Counted from the first letter of the stretch, positions 1 to 10,327 are shown. The stretch: DNA of 64,000 nt from Tritrichomonas musculus (GCA_039105265.1 JAPFFF010000009.1:3658001-3722000); one strand, 5' to 3'. The notes: a model not told the origin generated them from the sequence alone. A program made the numbers and translations.

Positions 1-218
1 GTACTCATTTTTTTTGAAACTTCTCAATATTGAATCAACTCATAGAATATAAATTTCAATTGTGTATTTACCAGAAAAAGTTTTGGGCAAATTCCAAAAA
101 CTTTGTCCTAAACGATCAAATCAAATATCTATGAAAAAAACTTTATATTTATATCAGATACTAATAGATTGCTTTTTCTTTCAATGATGTTTATCGATAA
201 AATCTGATAACTGTTTTG
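1..218. repeat. Direct repeat copy A (left part may lie outside the window)
   Basis: This stretch matches 1513-1740 in the same orientation, with scattered substitutions and small indels. Shared landmarks include caatattgaat, actcatag, agaaaaagttttgg, ttgtcctaaa, tatcagatact and gataactgttttg. The pair flanks the small ORF at 586-1041. I see no coding content. It may be a dispersed repeat or part of a local duplication. The remaining gene-free bases 219-585 are AT-rich and hold nothing I recognise. Confidence 0.75.
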
Positions 219-585
219 TTCGTTATGATAATATAGACAATATTGTGAAAATTCCGAATATTTTCTCTCAAAACAAAAAAGTTAATGACATATTTATTTT
301 CTCTCAAAATATATTTATTATTATTATTTTAATTGAAAAAGCTAGTGAAAATATTTTAATGTTTATTGGCCTTCAAAAAGTGGGCGAACGAGAATTTTAA
401 ATTTTTTCATTTTTCGATTTTTAAAGTAAATTTAATGAACAAAGTAAGTCAAAATTCATAAAATTTTCCTCTAATTTAAAATATAAGTAAAATAAACGTT
501 TTTTTTTTAATAAATAAATTCGTTTAAAAAATCTTTAGATATTTCGTGTATCCTTGAAAATGAAAATATCTAAAAGTTTTTTGGG

Positions 586-1041
586 TTAGCTTTTAATATT
601 CTTTTCTATTTTTTCTTTTATGTCTTCTATATCTTTTATGAAATCTTTTGAATTACTTACCCAAGAGCAATGATTTGTGATGATTTCATTTATTGATTTA
701 ATTATATTGGGCTGAATTAGCATATAATTCCATAAAATGTTCCTATGAACTTCATTAAATTTGCCTTTAACGTGATTTTTTAATTTGTTGAAGAAATTAT
801 ATTCAACAAGAATATCGTAAAACAGTGATTTCCTTCTGGAGTCAAACTTATACTTATTAAAGATTTTTTCAATGTTTTCCAATTTATTACATCCTTTTAT
901 CAAGAGAGCCTGATAATAAGGTTCAACCTCCAAGTAACACTTTCGACCATCTTCTTTTTTGCTGTTTTTAATTGTATTGATTAGAAACTTGAGATCTTTG
1001 GAGTAATAAGTGGCTGTCTTTGCTGTTATTGGATAGCACAT
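586..1041 (-). CDS. Hypothetical protein, 151 aa
   Basis: An ATG-started open frame of 151 codons on the minus strand. The protein is Lys, Asn and Ile rich, with no signal peptide, membrane segment or motif I recognise; it ends in a charged, probably helical segment (DIKEKIEKNIKS). Its composition is compatible with a real short protein or with the surviving C-terminal part of a larger decayed gene. It sits alone between two diverged direct repeats (1-218 and 1513-1740), so it could be carried by a repeated unit. No function is assigned. Confidence 0.4.
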   Translation of the reverse strand: MCYPITAKTATYYSKDLKFLINTIKNSKKEDGRKCYLEVEPYYQALLIKGCNKLENIEKIFNKYKFDSRRKSLFYDILVEYNFFNKLKNHVKGKFNEVHRNILWNYMLIQPNIIKSINEIITNHCSWVSNSKDFIKDIEDIKEKIEKNIKS

Positions 1042-1512
1042 CTTTTAAAATGAATGTTAAATATATTTTTATTAATTTTCAAACAATTATTATGGAAAAA
1101 AACTGTTTTTGAACTAAAGAATCTGTTCATTCAATTTTAATTCTTCATATGAATAAACACAATCTTATATGTATATATACAAAATAATCATGCTTTTTTG
1201 ACATTTAATTTTTTCAGAATTAGCTCCCAAATTTGGACAACTTTGAATGTAATATAATTTAATTTCTTTTATCAAATTTTGAGATATAGAATTGTCATAC
1301 GGTGAACTATTATGCTATGCAAATTTTTTTTCATATGGCCACTTAACTTTTTCTATTGAAACAAAATTTTTATGGGAAATTTTCCAAAATTATTTATTTC
1401 AGGTTTTATTCATCCTTGCTCGTAATTTGGTTATTTGATTAGATCCAAAGCAAGTATGCCATTTTTTTAATTAATATTAATGAATTTAGGTTTCACTCTC
1501 CATAAAAATAAT

Positions 1513-1740
1513 TATCATTTTTTTTTTGGTAACTTTTCAATATTGAATAAACTCATAGTATATAAATTTATATAGTGCATTTATCAGAAAAAGTTTTGGC
1601 CAAATTCAAAAAATTTTGTCCTAAATGGTCAAGTCAAATTTCTATGAAAAAAAAAAAAAAAAAAAAAAAATATATTTATATCAGATACTCATAGGTATCT
1701 TTTTCTTTCAATTATGTTTATTGATCTGATAACTGTTTTG
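1513..1740. repeat. Direct repeat copy B
   Basis: Second copy of the repeat at 1-218, same orientation, about 1.5 kb downstream. A poly-A run near 1650 interrupts the alignment where copy A has a short A tract, and a few bases are missing near the end. The rest of the gene-free interval 1042-1993 is AT-rich; I see no gene in it. Confidence 0.75.
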
Positions 1741-1993
1741 AACAATGCTAAATAATGATAAAATATGATTAAAAATATTTGAATCGATAAGCGGTTATTA
1801 ATAACGATCTGACTTAAAAGTATTTTAAAATAACGCATAAAAAACAATACTCTAAAAATTATTTTTCAGAGATTTTTATCAGAAAAGTGTGAAATAAAGG
1901 AGCAAAGATAACCCTTTTACGTACATTAAAAAACATAAAAATGCTTTTATATCTTATTATAAAATCAAGTAAAAACAAATTTTTATATATATA

Positions 1994-3868
1994 TTAGTTC
2001 TTTCTATTAGATAAAATAATATATTTATGCTGATATGAACTTACAACTTGCATCAGAAATGGATGTTTTCTTTCTACGACTTTCACACGATTCATTACAG
2101 TTATCTGTTGAAAAATATGTTCAAGAGTAAAGAATAAAAAATATTTTATTCTAGTATTGAGTAATGAAGATGGAACTGTTATTTTTTCTAAAGATTTGCA
2201 TCCTTCGAAAGCAGATTCTTCGATTTCTGTCACTGAAGGAGGAATTCTGATTTGTTTTAACGATGAACATTCAGAAAATGCACTTCCTTCAATTTTAATC
2301 ACGGAAGAAGGAATTCTGATTTGCTCTAACGCCGTGCATTTTTTGAAAGCACAATATCCAATTACTGTTACAGATGGAGGAATTGAAATTTGCACCAATG
2401 AAGAACATTCCAAAAACATTGAATCAAATATTTTTGGTATATTTCCAATGATTGAAAGAGTTTTCATTCCAGAAAATGAATATTCGCCACATTTGTAAAA
2501 TGAAAACATAGTATCTTTGAAAAATTCAATTTCAGAAGAAGAAATGGTCATTTCGGTTAATGATGTGCACTCAGAGAGAGCATGTGGACCAATTTTTATT
2601 ATTGAAGAAAGAATTGCGATCTGCTTCAAAGAAGTGCAATCACGGAATGCACATGTTCCAATTTTAACTACAGAAGAAGGAATTGTAATTTGCTTTAATG
2701 ATTTACAACGATCGAAAGCTCTTTCTCCAATTTCAGTTACAGAAAAAGGAATTGTAATTTGCTCCAATGATTCACAACAATAGAAAGTATCTTTTACAAT
2801 TTCAGTTATAGAAGGAGGAATTGCAATTTGCTTTAAAGATCCACAACAATAGAAAGCTCTTTCTCCAATTTCAGTTACAGAAGAAGGAATTATGATTTGC
2901 TCCAATGATTCACAACTAGAGAAAGTATCTTTTACAATTTCAGTTATAGAAGGAGGAATTGCAATTTGCTTTAATGATTTACAACAATAGAAAGCACTTT
3001 TTCCAATTTTAGTTACAGAAGAAGGAATTGTAATTTGCTCTAATGATTCACAACTAGAGAAAGTATCTTCTACTATTTCAGTTATAGAAGGAGGAATTGC
3101 AATTTGCTTTAAAGATCCACAACAATAGAAAGCTCTTTCTCCAATTTTAGTTACAGAAGAAGGAATTGAAATTTGCTTTAATAGTTCACAATAAGCAAAA
3201 GCATAACTTTCAATTTTTGTTACTGAATGTGGAATTGAAATTTTCGTCAAACAATGGCATCCTGAGAAAGCCCACTCTCCAATTTCAGTTACAGAGGAAG
3301 GAATTGTGACTTGTTTAATTGATCTTTGATCAAAAGAAAATGGTCCAATTTTTGTAATGAATGATGGAAGATTTATTATTTCGACATTTGGTTTGACCCA
3401 GATGAAAGCATCATAAAATTTGTTTGATAAATTCGTTTTATAAAGAAGATATTTATCATCAAAAAATATAATTCTTTCTTCTTTGCATGGACGAATTATT
3501 ATTTTTTCTAAAAATATACACCTTTCGAAGGCTCCTATTCCAATTTCCAATATAGAAGAAGGAAGCGTAATTTGTTCCAATGAATAGCAACCACAAAAAG
3601 AATAATTTCCTATTTTCTTTACAGAAGATGGAAATGAAATTTGTTTCAATGACTTGCAATAATAAAACATTTTTTCAGGAATCGTTTGTATATCTCCAGT
3701 GATTTCAATTGATTTAATTCTATCAAAAGCTCTATATCCAACTTTTGTTACAGAAGATGGAATTGATATACTCTTCAACGAAGAGCAACTAGAAAAGGCA
3801 TTTTCTTTTATTTCAATGACTGATGATGGAATTGAAATGTGTGTCAATGTTGTACATTGAGAAAACAT
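1994..3868 (-). CDS. BspA-like leucine-rich repeat protein (probable 3' half of the kinase-LRR gene upstream)
   Basis: A 624-residue protein made almost wholly of about 23-residue Treponema-type (LRR_5/BspA) repeats with the pattern SL.QI.IPSSVTEIG..AF..C. This family is greatly expanded in trichomonads, often on the cell surface, and is thought to bind proteins. There is no signal peptide: the first Met falls in the middle of a repeat (MFSQCTTLTHISIP). The same frame stays open upstream into the end of the kinase-LRR gene, where it still reads LRR-like sequence (SIEIIGDLP). The most likely reading is therefore that this is the C-terminal part of the gene at 3898-7131, separated by a frame change near 3900-3940. 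Residues around 240-380 hold three near-identical 46-residue (two-LRR) blocks. The C-terminus is a non-repetitive basic tail without a membrane segment. Confidence 0.8.
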   Translation of the reverse strand: MFSQCTTLTHISIPSSVIEIKENAFSSCSSLKSISIPSSVTKVGYRAFDRIKSIEITGDIQTIPEKMFYYCKSLKQISFPSSVKKIGNYSFCGCYSLEQITLPSSILEIGIGAFERCIFLEKIIIRPCKEERIIFFDDKYLLYKTNLSNKFYDAFIWVKPNVEIINLPSFITKIGPFSFDQRSIKQVTIPSSVTEIGEWAFSGCHCLTKISIPHSVTKIESYAFAYCELLKQISIPSSVTKIGERAFYCCGSLKQIAIPPSITEIVEDTFSSCESLEQITIPSSVTKIGKSAFYCCKSLKQIAIPPSITEIVKDTFSSCESLEQIIIPSSVTEIGERAFYCCGSLKQIAIPPSITEIVKDTFYCCESLEQITIPFSVTEIGERAFDRCKSLKQITIPSSVVKIGTCAFRDCTSLKQIAILSSIIKIGPHALSECTSLTEMTISSSEIEFFKDTMFSFYKCGEYSFSGMKTLSIIGNIPKIFDSMFLECSSLVQISIPPSVTVIGYCAFKKCTALEQIRIPSSVIKIEGSAFSECSSLKQIRIPPSVTEIEESAFEGCKSLEKITVPSSLLNTRIKYFLFFTLEHIFQQITVMNRVKVVERKHPFLMQVVSSYQHKYIILSNRKN

Positions 3869-3897
3869 TGATTCATAAATTATTGGTAAATCTCCAA

Positions 3898-6800
3898 TTA
3901 TTTCAATTGAAATAAATTGGTAACAGACGAAAAAAGTTTAATTTGCTGCATAGATGAACATTCAGAAAAAGCATTATCACCAATTTCAGTTACTGATGAA
4001 GGAATTGTAATTCGTTGTAGTTTTGAACATAAATAAAATGCATTTTCACTAATCTTAGTCAACGAAGAAGATAATGAAACTTTCTTCAATGATGAACATT
4101 CTCTGAAAATATCATTTCCAATTTCAGTTACTGATGAAGGGATTTCAATCTGTTGCAATGATGTACATAAGAAAAATGCATTTGCGCCGATCTTAGTCAA
4201 CGAAGAAGACAATGAAACTTTCTTCAATGATGAACATTCTCTGAAAATATCATTTCCAATTTCAGTTACTGATGAAGGGATTTCAATCTGTTGCAATGAT
4301 GTGCATTTATAAAAAGATGAATTTCCAATTTCAAATACAGAAGAAGGAATAGTAACTTCTTCTAATAATGTACACTCTGAAAAAGCTTTATTCCCAATTT
4401 TTGTTATAGAAAAAGGGATAATGACTGTTTTCAAATTTTTACATCCTTCGAATAACTCAGGTCCAAGCTCAACTAAAGATAATGAATTCACAGAAGTAGT
4501 ATTACACACAATTTCATTTGTTGAAGGATTATTTAATAATTTCATAAATGATGAACAACCAATGAAAACTCTAGATCCAAATTCAATTCTTGTAATATTT
4601 GCACGAATATAAAAGTTGATTAATGATGAGCATTGTTCAAAAGCATTATTTCCAATCTTAATAACTGATGAATTAATTGTGATTGAATTCAATAATGAGC
4701 AATTAGAAAAGGCATAATCTCCAATTTCTGTTACAGAAGCAGGAATTTTGATTGATCTTAACTTTTTGCATCCAGAAAACGCATGATCTCCTATTCTAGT
4801 TAGATTCGAGTTAATATTGATTCGTGATAATAATGAACATCCTGAAAAGACATGATTTCCAATTTCTGTAAGTGAGGAAGGAATCGTTATCATATCCAAA
4901 GATGAACATCCAGAGAAAGCATAATCTCCCATTTTTGCTAAAGAATCTGGAATATGAAAGTTTTTTAGTGATGAGCAATCACAAAAAGCATGATCACCTA
5001 TTTCAACAACAGAATCAGGAGTAATAACTTGAGTTAATGAAGAACATCCTGCAAAAACAAAATTACCAATTATTTTAACAGGTTGTCGAAAAATAATTGT
5101 AGTTAGTTTCGTACATTTTTCGAATAATGAATCTGGAATTTTATGTAGATTTGGAGGAAGATCAATTATTGTTCGTTCTTCAGCTTTAACTTTCTTCGCT
5201 AGCTCAAAACATTGCTTATGAAGTTCTTCTTCATCATCGCTATTTTTTATTTCTTTGTTTGAATCATTTATTGGAGAAATAAATACAGAACTTGATGGGC
5301 TCAAAAAACTATTTTCCTCTGTCTTTTCTTTTATTTCGTGAAAACTATAATCGTTTATTGAATTGATTTCTTTTGCTTTTTTAGTTCTTTTTTTGTAACG
5401 ACGATACCTTGGATTGGGGGACCTTTTATTTTCATTTACAATCATTATTGGAGTGTCATCATCTTCATTCATTCTTAATTTTTCATCTTCTTTATTCATT
5501 CTTAATTTTTCATCATCTTTATTCTTTCTTAATTTTTCATCATCTTTATTCATTCTTAATTTTTCATCATCTTCATTCATTCTTAATTTTTCATCATCTT
5601 TGATCATTCTTAATTTTTCATTTTCTTTATTCATTCTTAATTTTTCATCATCTTCATTCATTCTTAATTTTTCATCATCTTCATTCATTCTTAATTTTTC
5701 ATCATCTTTATTCATTCTTAATTTTTCATCATCTTCATTCATTCTTAATTTTTCATCATCTTTGATCATTCTTAATTTTTCATTTTCTTTATTCATTCTT
5801 AATTTTTCATCATCTTCATTCATTCTTAATTTTTCATCATCTTCATTCATTCTTAATTTTTCATCATCTTTATTCATTCTTAATTTTTCATCATCTTCAT
5901 TCTTTCTTAATTTTTCATCATCTTCATTCATTCTTAATTTTTCATCATCTTTATTCTTTCTTAATTTTTCATCATCTTTATTCTTTTTTAATTTTTCATC
6001 ATCTTCATTGAAAATTGGTGTTTTATCCTTTAATTTAATATCATCAATATACTCTAAAAGTTCATCAGTATCCACATCTTCAAGGCAGTATTTATGAGAA
6101 GCACCACCATCATCGTAATCTTCATTTTCGCCACTCAATTTTGAATAAATTTCTGAAAAAGTAGGCCTTTCTTCAGGATCATTTGACCAGCATTGTTCAA
6201 TCAGCTGTTTAAGATCAGGCTTGATTTTTTCCGATGAGTTGAATGATGGTCTTTCTCCATTCAAGACAGACACCATAAAGTTATATATAACCAATTCTTT
6301 GCCTTTCAGTAAGTTGTCCCTTACCCGGGTTCCTGTGACAACTTCATACATCAAAATCCCAAACGAGTAAACGTCAGCTTTTCTACCGAAACCGTTTGAA
6401 CTGAAAATTTCCGGTGCCATATATTCGCATGTACCAATAAAATTCGTAGATTGACTTTTTGAATTATCTGCATTGAAAAATTTTGAGAGGCCAAAATCGG
6501 TTATTAACGGTTTAAAATCTTTATCAAGTAAAACGTTTTCTGGCTTTAAATCTCGATGAATAACACCTTTTTGGTGAAGAATCATCATTCCTCGTGCGAC
6601 TCCAACAAGAATCATTTGCTTTTTTGTATTGTTAATTTCGATTGGTAATTGACATTTCATTTCTTTTTCAAGTAAGTCGGCAACTGTTCCATTTTCCATA
6701 TAATCCATAAAAATAGTGATATTTTTGTGCCCTTCCATGTCTTTTAATGAGAATCCTTCAAAATGAATAATCGTAGGATGCTTTACTGCAACAAAAATGC

Positions 6801-7131
6801 TCAGTTCTCGAAGTAAAAATTTTGTTTCAGTAGGACTTGTATTAAAAAAACTCCTTTTGGCTGCATACAATTTTTTTGTTTTTTTATGGCGAACAAAATC
6901 AATGATTCCAAAACCACCATGAATCTGTTCTTTGTCAGTTGGCTCAAAATCATATATGTTTAATATGTAGTTTTCAGGTATTTCATCATCTGGTCTCTTT
7001 CTTCTCGGACTTGATCTCTCATTTGGGGGTGAAGGTTGATTAATTCCATACCTTCTATGATGTACAGGAGAATTTTGAGCTGGATTTGGTCGTACAATTA
7101 AATCAGTGGTTGATGTTCTTTGTCTACTCAT
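3898..7131 (-). CDS. TKL-type protein kinase with acidic repeat linker and BspA-like LRRs
   Basis: 1077 residues. A protein kinase domain spans about 60-334: Gly loop HGGFG (71-75), Lys92 in YAAKRS, HRDLKPEN (192-199), DFG (212-214), APE (239-241) and the TKL-like C-lobe motif CWSNDPEERPTF. All catalytic residues are present, so it should be active on Ser/Thr. Residues 376-555 are a highly charged linker of 20 nonapeptides (DDEKLRMN plus K or E). From about 652 to the end are BspA-type LRRs, including a duplicated 46-residue block near the C-terminus. The N-terminus is basic and Pro/Ser-rich. It ends abruptly inside an LRR (SSVTNLFQLK) 29 bp before another LRR ORF whose frame overlaps this end, so the gene is probably longer. 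An Inr-like TCATTTG lies 15-21 nt before the ATG. With no signal peptide, a cytosolic place is likely. Confidence 0.9.
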   Translation of the reverse strand: MSRQRTSTTDLIVRPNPAQNSPVHHRRYGINQPSPPNERSSPRRKRPDDEIPENYILNIYDFEPTDKEQIHGGFGIIDFVRHKKTKKLYAAKRSFFNTSPTETKFLLRELSIFVAVKHPTIIHFEGFSLKDMEGHKNITIFMDYMENGTVADLLEKEMKCQLPIEINNTKKQMILVGVARGMMILHQKGVIHRDLKPENVLLDKDFKPLITDFGLSKFFNADNSKSQSTNFIGTCEYMAPEIFSSNGFGRKADVYSFGILMYEVVTGTRVRDNLLKGKELVIYNFMVSVLNGERPSFNSSEKIKPDLKQLIEQCWSNDPEERPTFSEIYSKLSGENEDYDDGGASHKYCLEDVDTDELLEYIDDIKLKDKTPIFNEDDEKLKKNKDDEKLRKNKDDEKLRMNEDDEKLRKNEDDEKLRMNKDDEKLRMNEDDEKLRMNEDDEKLRMNKENEKLRMIKDDEKLRMNEDDEKLRMNKDDEKLRMNEDDEKLRMNEDDEKLRMNKENEKLRMIKDDEKLRMNEDDEKLRMNKDDEKLRKNKDDEKLRMNKEDEKLRMNEDDDTPIMIVNENKRSPNPRYRRYKKRTKKAKEINSINDYSFHEIKEKTEENSFLSPSSSVFISPINDSNKEIKNSDDEEELHKQCFELAKKVKAEERTIIDLPPNLHKIPDSLFEKCTKLTTIIFRQPVKIIGNFVFAGCSSLTQVITPDSVVEIGDHAFCDCSSLKNFHIPDSLAKMGDYAFSGCSSLDMITIPSSLTEIGNHVFSGCSLLSRININSNLTRIGDHAFSGCKKLRSIKIPASVTEIGDYAFSNCSLLNSITINSSVIKIGNNAFEQCSSLINFYIRANITRIEFGSRVFIGCSSFMKLLNNPSTNEIVCNTTSVNSLSLVELGPELFEGCKNLKTVIIPFSITKIGNKAFSECTLLEEVTIPSSVFEIGNSSFYKCTSLQQIEIPSSVTEIGNDIFRECSSLKKVSLSSSLTKIGANAFFLCTSLQQIEIPSSVTEIGNDIFRECSSLKKVSLSSSLTKISENAFYLCSKLQRITIPSSVTEIGDNAFSECSSMQQIKLFSSVTNLFQLK
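5467..6006 (-). repeat. 27-bp coding minisatellite, 20 units
   Basis: Twenty tandem 27-bp units encode the nonapeptide (K/E)DDEKLRMN and close variants. A higher-order pattern is visible: units 6-11 and 12-17 have the same order of variants, including the rare KENEKLRMI unit, so a six-unit (162-bp) block was duplicated. For example the rare tttgatcatt variant recurs exactly 162 bp apart, near 5600 and 5762. The length is always a multiple of three, so copy number can change without breaking the frame. Confidence 0.95.
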
Positions 7132-7145
7132 TAAAATTCTATATT

Positions 7146-7152
7146 CAAATGA
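7146..7152 (-). promoter_or_regulatory. Inr-like motif of the kinase-LRR gene
   Basis: TCATTTG on the minus strand, about 15 nt before the start codon at 7131. It fits the TCA(C/T)(T/A)-type initiator known for trichomonad genes, in which transcription starts at the A close to the ATG. Short, so it could be chance. Confidence 0.35.
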
Positions 7153-7310
7153 TTTTTTTTCAATGTACCTTTTATTGTCTTACTATTTTACAAATATTTT
7201 AATAAATATAATATTACAATGGATTTTTTTACATTTTAAGGTTTATATAATCATTTTTATAATAAATAAAATAAATTGATTTTTTTATACTTTTTAATTT
7301 TATGTAAATA

Positions 7311-8774
7311 TAGTTGGTGGACATAATTCTGTTTTGGAGACATAATTATGTTTTCACATCATTTCTATATATTCAAATTGGACTTTTAAAAAAACAATTG
7401 TAGAACAATTAATATCATATTGGATACATTCTATTCCCAGATTTTCATTCACTTTTATCAAACTAAATTTGATCATAAATATGATATCGAATTTTTAATT
7501 TCTGAATATTTTTTTATTATTTGAAAAAAAATTATAATTTACTTTTTATCTATATTTAAAATGTATCATTTTTATTTATTGAAATAAAATAGATAATTAG
7601 AAAAAATGGTTTCATTTTCATTTCACTACTCAAAAAACTCATTTCATATCACATTTCATGCTTTTACCATAAAAAAAAGGTTGTTTTAATTTGCTCTAAC
7701 ATAGTTATTATTTTAGAATATAATGTATATATTATATTTTAGAAAAAAATTTATTGAAATAATAATTATATAAAACGAAAAAGTGTTTTCAAAATATGAC
7801 AAAAATCATTCATACAAAATTACTAATTTTTAAAAATGAGTTTATTTTATTTCAAATTAGATGCAGTATTAATCATCTATATGATGCATATAATATATTA
7901 AATATAATAATATGGTTGAAAAAGAATCAATCTTGGAAAAATTTCATTTTTCTTTTTTTCATTCAAAATCATTCATAAATCACTCATGCATAATTGATAT
8001 GATTTCAGAATTACATTATTTGATAACACATACAATGAAATATATTATTAATCCTCTAAAAATCATTGTTGCCCATCAAGATTTCAGGTTTTTCTAAGAA
8101 ATATATAAATTTCACTTTTTTATTTTTTCTATTATAATAGCATTAAAAATAGCAATTAATCAATAAATATTAGGTAAGTATAGAAGAACTATTAAAATAA
8201 TGAAAATAATTTCTCAATGTCTAAAATTGAAAGTCTTTTTAAGTTATTTCAGAAGTTACTCTTTTTCATTAAGGTAATAGATCTTGAGTAGAACCGCCAA
8301 TTTTATTCTTTCAATATCATTATACTATATGCATTATATCAAATATTTAAATAAAAATTTAAAAGTTTTTATTTTTTATTGGAAAAAAACAAAAAAGTGA
8401 TATGATTTTTAACTTTATTTTGTGCATCAAAATTTTCTTATATGAAAGTTTTTAGATATCAATTATCTGACAAAATTATATCATTACTGATTATGAATTA
8501 ATGATATTATTATTAAATCCTAAGTTTCAATTATTGAGAATAAAATAAGCATTTTGACTTTTTTTTACATTAATGGCAAAATTTCATATAAATCACAAAT
8601 ATAATCGCTCATTTAATTAAATAATGATGTACATAAAATACATTAATAAAGTATATAATATTATCAAATTATTTTTAAAAAGTATTGAGAAAAATGTGTT
8701 TTATTTTTGTGTACCATTCAAAAAGTTGAGCAAACATGATTATGTCCCAAAAACATAATTATGTCCACCAACTA
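7311..8774. mobile_element. Non-autonomous TA-flanked inverted-repeat DNA element, 1464 bp
   Basis: The ends are inverted repeats of about 45 bp. The left end reads TAGTTGGTGGACATAATT inward and the right end, reverse-complemented, begins with the same bases; similarity continues through a second ACATAATNATGTTT block with a few mismatches. The dinucleotide TA lies just outside each end (7309-7310 and 8775-8776), as in Tc1/mariner-type insertion. There is no transposase-like frame inside; the only open stretches, near 7796-8097, are about 60 codons and unlike any family I know. The mismatches between the ends suggest an old copy. Family placement is an inference from the TA target. Confidence 0.75.
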
Positions 8775-8885
8775 TAAATCAGTTTTACAAATTTTGCCCT
8801 AGTTTTTTTTTTATATTTAAATTCAAAAAGTGAAAGAATTAAAACTTTTGGAAACCAAATTCAATAGTATTGTGAATAATATTTA

Positions 8886-10277
8886 CCCCCAACTCGCTAC
8901 AATTGGCCATTTTTTTGTACGTTTTTTTTTCGTTATTTTTTTGAATGAAATTGAGAGGAAAAATTGAATGAAAAAAACGTACGAAAAACAAAAATCGATT
9001 ATAAATGCTGAAGAAAAAGATATTTCAAAAAATAAATATACCTTTTATTAACTACATGTGAAGATGTTTAAATGATAAAAAAATGAAGGAAAAAAAAAGA
9101 GGTAAAAATTTAATAATTTTAATATTTTGATAAAAGGAAAGAGTTACGTAAATTTCTAATATTGCTTAATATTGTACGAGCTGAGTACTTATATTTTTTA
9201 CATTTACTTAAATGTGGACCTAAAAAATTTCCTGATCTTCTGAAAATAAATTGCAAATATCTTATTCAACCTTGAATCTTTTAAAAATCGTTATGCGAAA
9301 ATAAAAATAAGTTTTAAAGGTGATCATAACTGCTGAAGCAGAAATTGAAAATTTTGATTTTTCTTCCAAAATATCATATTATTTGTAAATTTTGAAGAGA
9401 AGCAAAAGACATGCTAGCTTAATTTTGGCACAATATGTATTGGAATATAAAGTGTAATTAAAAAAGCAAATAAAATTTAGACGTCTCTTTTAAGAATATT
9501 AGGTTGGAAGATAAGAGTAATTGTTTTTGGTAAATATAAGGTAAAATAGTAAAAACGTCATTAATATCATCAATTTCTTAGTAAAATTGCTGAATAAAAT
9601 CGAAAAATTTGAAAGATTTGTTTTTGAATTTTTTTTTTGATATTAGCTCTTGAAAAATAAGCAAAAACAAAAGAATGGTTAAACAACAAATAAAAAAAAG
9701 AAAATCAACTGAGGAAAAAAGCAATTTATATATATAAAACTAAGTAAATCAAGCATTTTCTAAAATTGAGAGAAAAAAGCATGAAACTAAGTAGAAAGTA
9801 TAATAACAAAAGAGATGCATGAAGTATTTGTGGAAAAAATGTATTTTTTGTAAAATTGAAGACTCGGCAGTAAAACATAATTTGGAAAATAAGAAAAAAA
9901 CATGTTGAAAAGGTTCAAATGAAACATCAAATGAAGTTACATCGATTTGTTAATCAGTAAACGTGAAAAAAGGGTCGTATCAGGTAAATTGCGATGAAAA
10001 TTTGTTTTCCTTTTTATAATTTAATGACCTTCTTGTCACTTTTTCATTATTTTATCGTCAAAATTTTATGAAAAACTTTGATTTAATTATTAAATATCTT
10101 TTGATTTTAGTAAATATTTTTAAAATAATTCATTTATCTGATTTCATTTTAAAGAAACTATTTGTGGTTATGTTTAAAAAAAAATTGTTAACTATGTAAA
10201 AATCTTTTTTTTCGGTTAACGAAAATAATGTTAACATATAACGTACAAAAAAATGGCCAATTGTAGCGAGTTGGGGG
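8886..10277. mobile_element. Non-autonomous TA-flanked inverted-repeat DNA element, 1392 bp
   Basis: The terminal inverted repeats are perfect over about 38 bp (CCCCCAACTCGCTACAATTG and onward to GTACGTT), flanked by TA at 8884-8885 and 10278-10279. There is no open frame of useful length inside. The sequence made by removing the element and one TA (tgaataatattTActaagac) is found intact about 70 bp downstream at 10349-10368, so a local paralogous empty site supports insertion at TA. Identical ends suggest a younger copy than the neighbour at 7311-8774, with which it shares no end sequence. Tc1/mariner superfamily is inferred from the TA duplication. Confidence 0.85.
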
Positions 10278-10290
10278 TACTAAGACAAAT

Positions 10291-10327
10291 CCAATTAGTT
10301 CACTCAATAAGTTGAGTCACTAATTGG
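10291..10327. repeat. Hairpin-forming inverted repeat
   Basis: CCAATTAGTTCACTCAA and TTGAGTCACTAATTGG face each other across a 4-base loop, with one small mismatch. It lies 13 bp outside the right end of the element at 8886-10277. Function unknown; it could form a cruciform or be the remains of a small fold-back insertion. Confidence 0.6.

Noticed and set aside
5414-6097. A 227-codon plus-strand frame of Ser/Phe/Leu/Asn repeats
   Set aside because: Antisense of the 27-bp coding minisatellite in the kinase-LRR gene.
7796-8097. Two overlapping ORFs of about 60 codons inside the TA-flanked element
   Set aside because: Spacer-like Ile/Asn/Lys composition, no transposase motif; probably chance.
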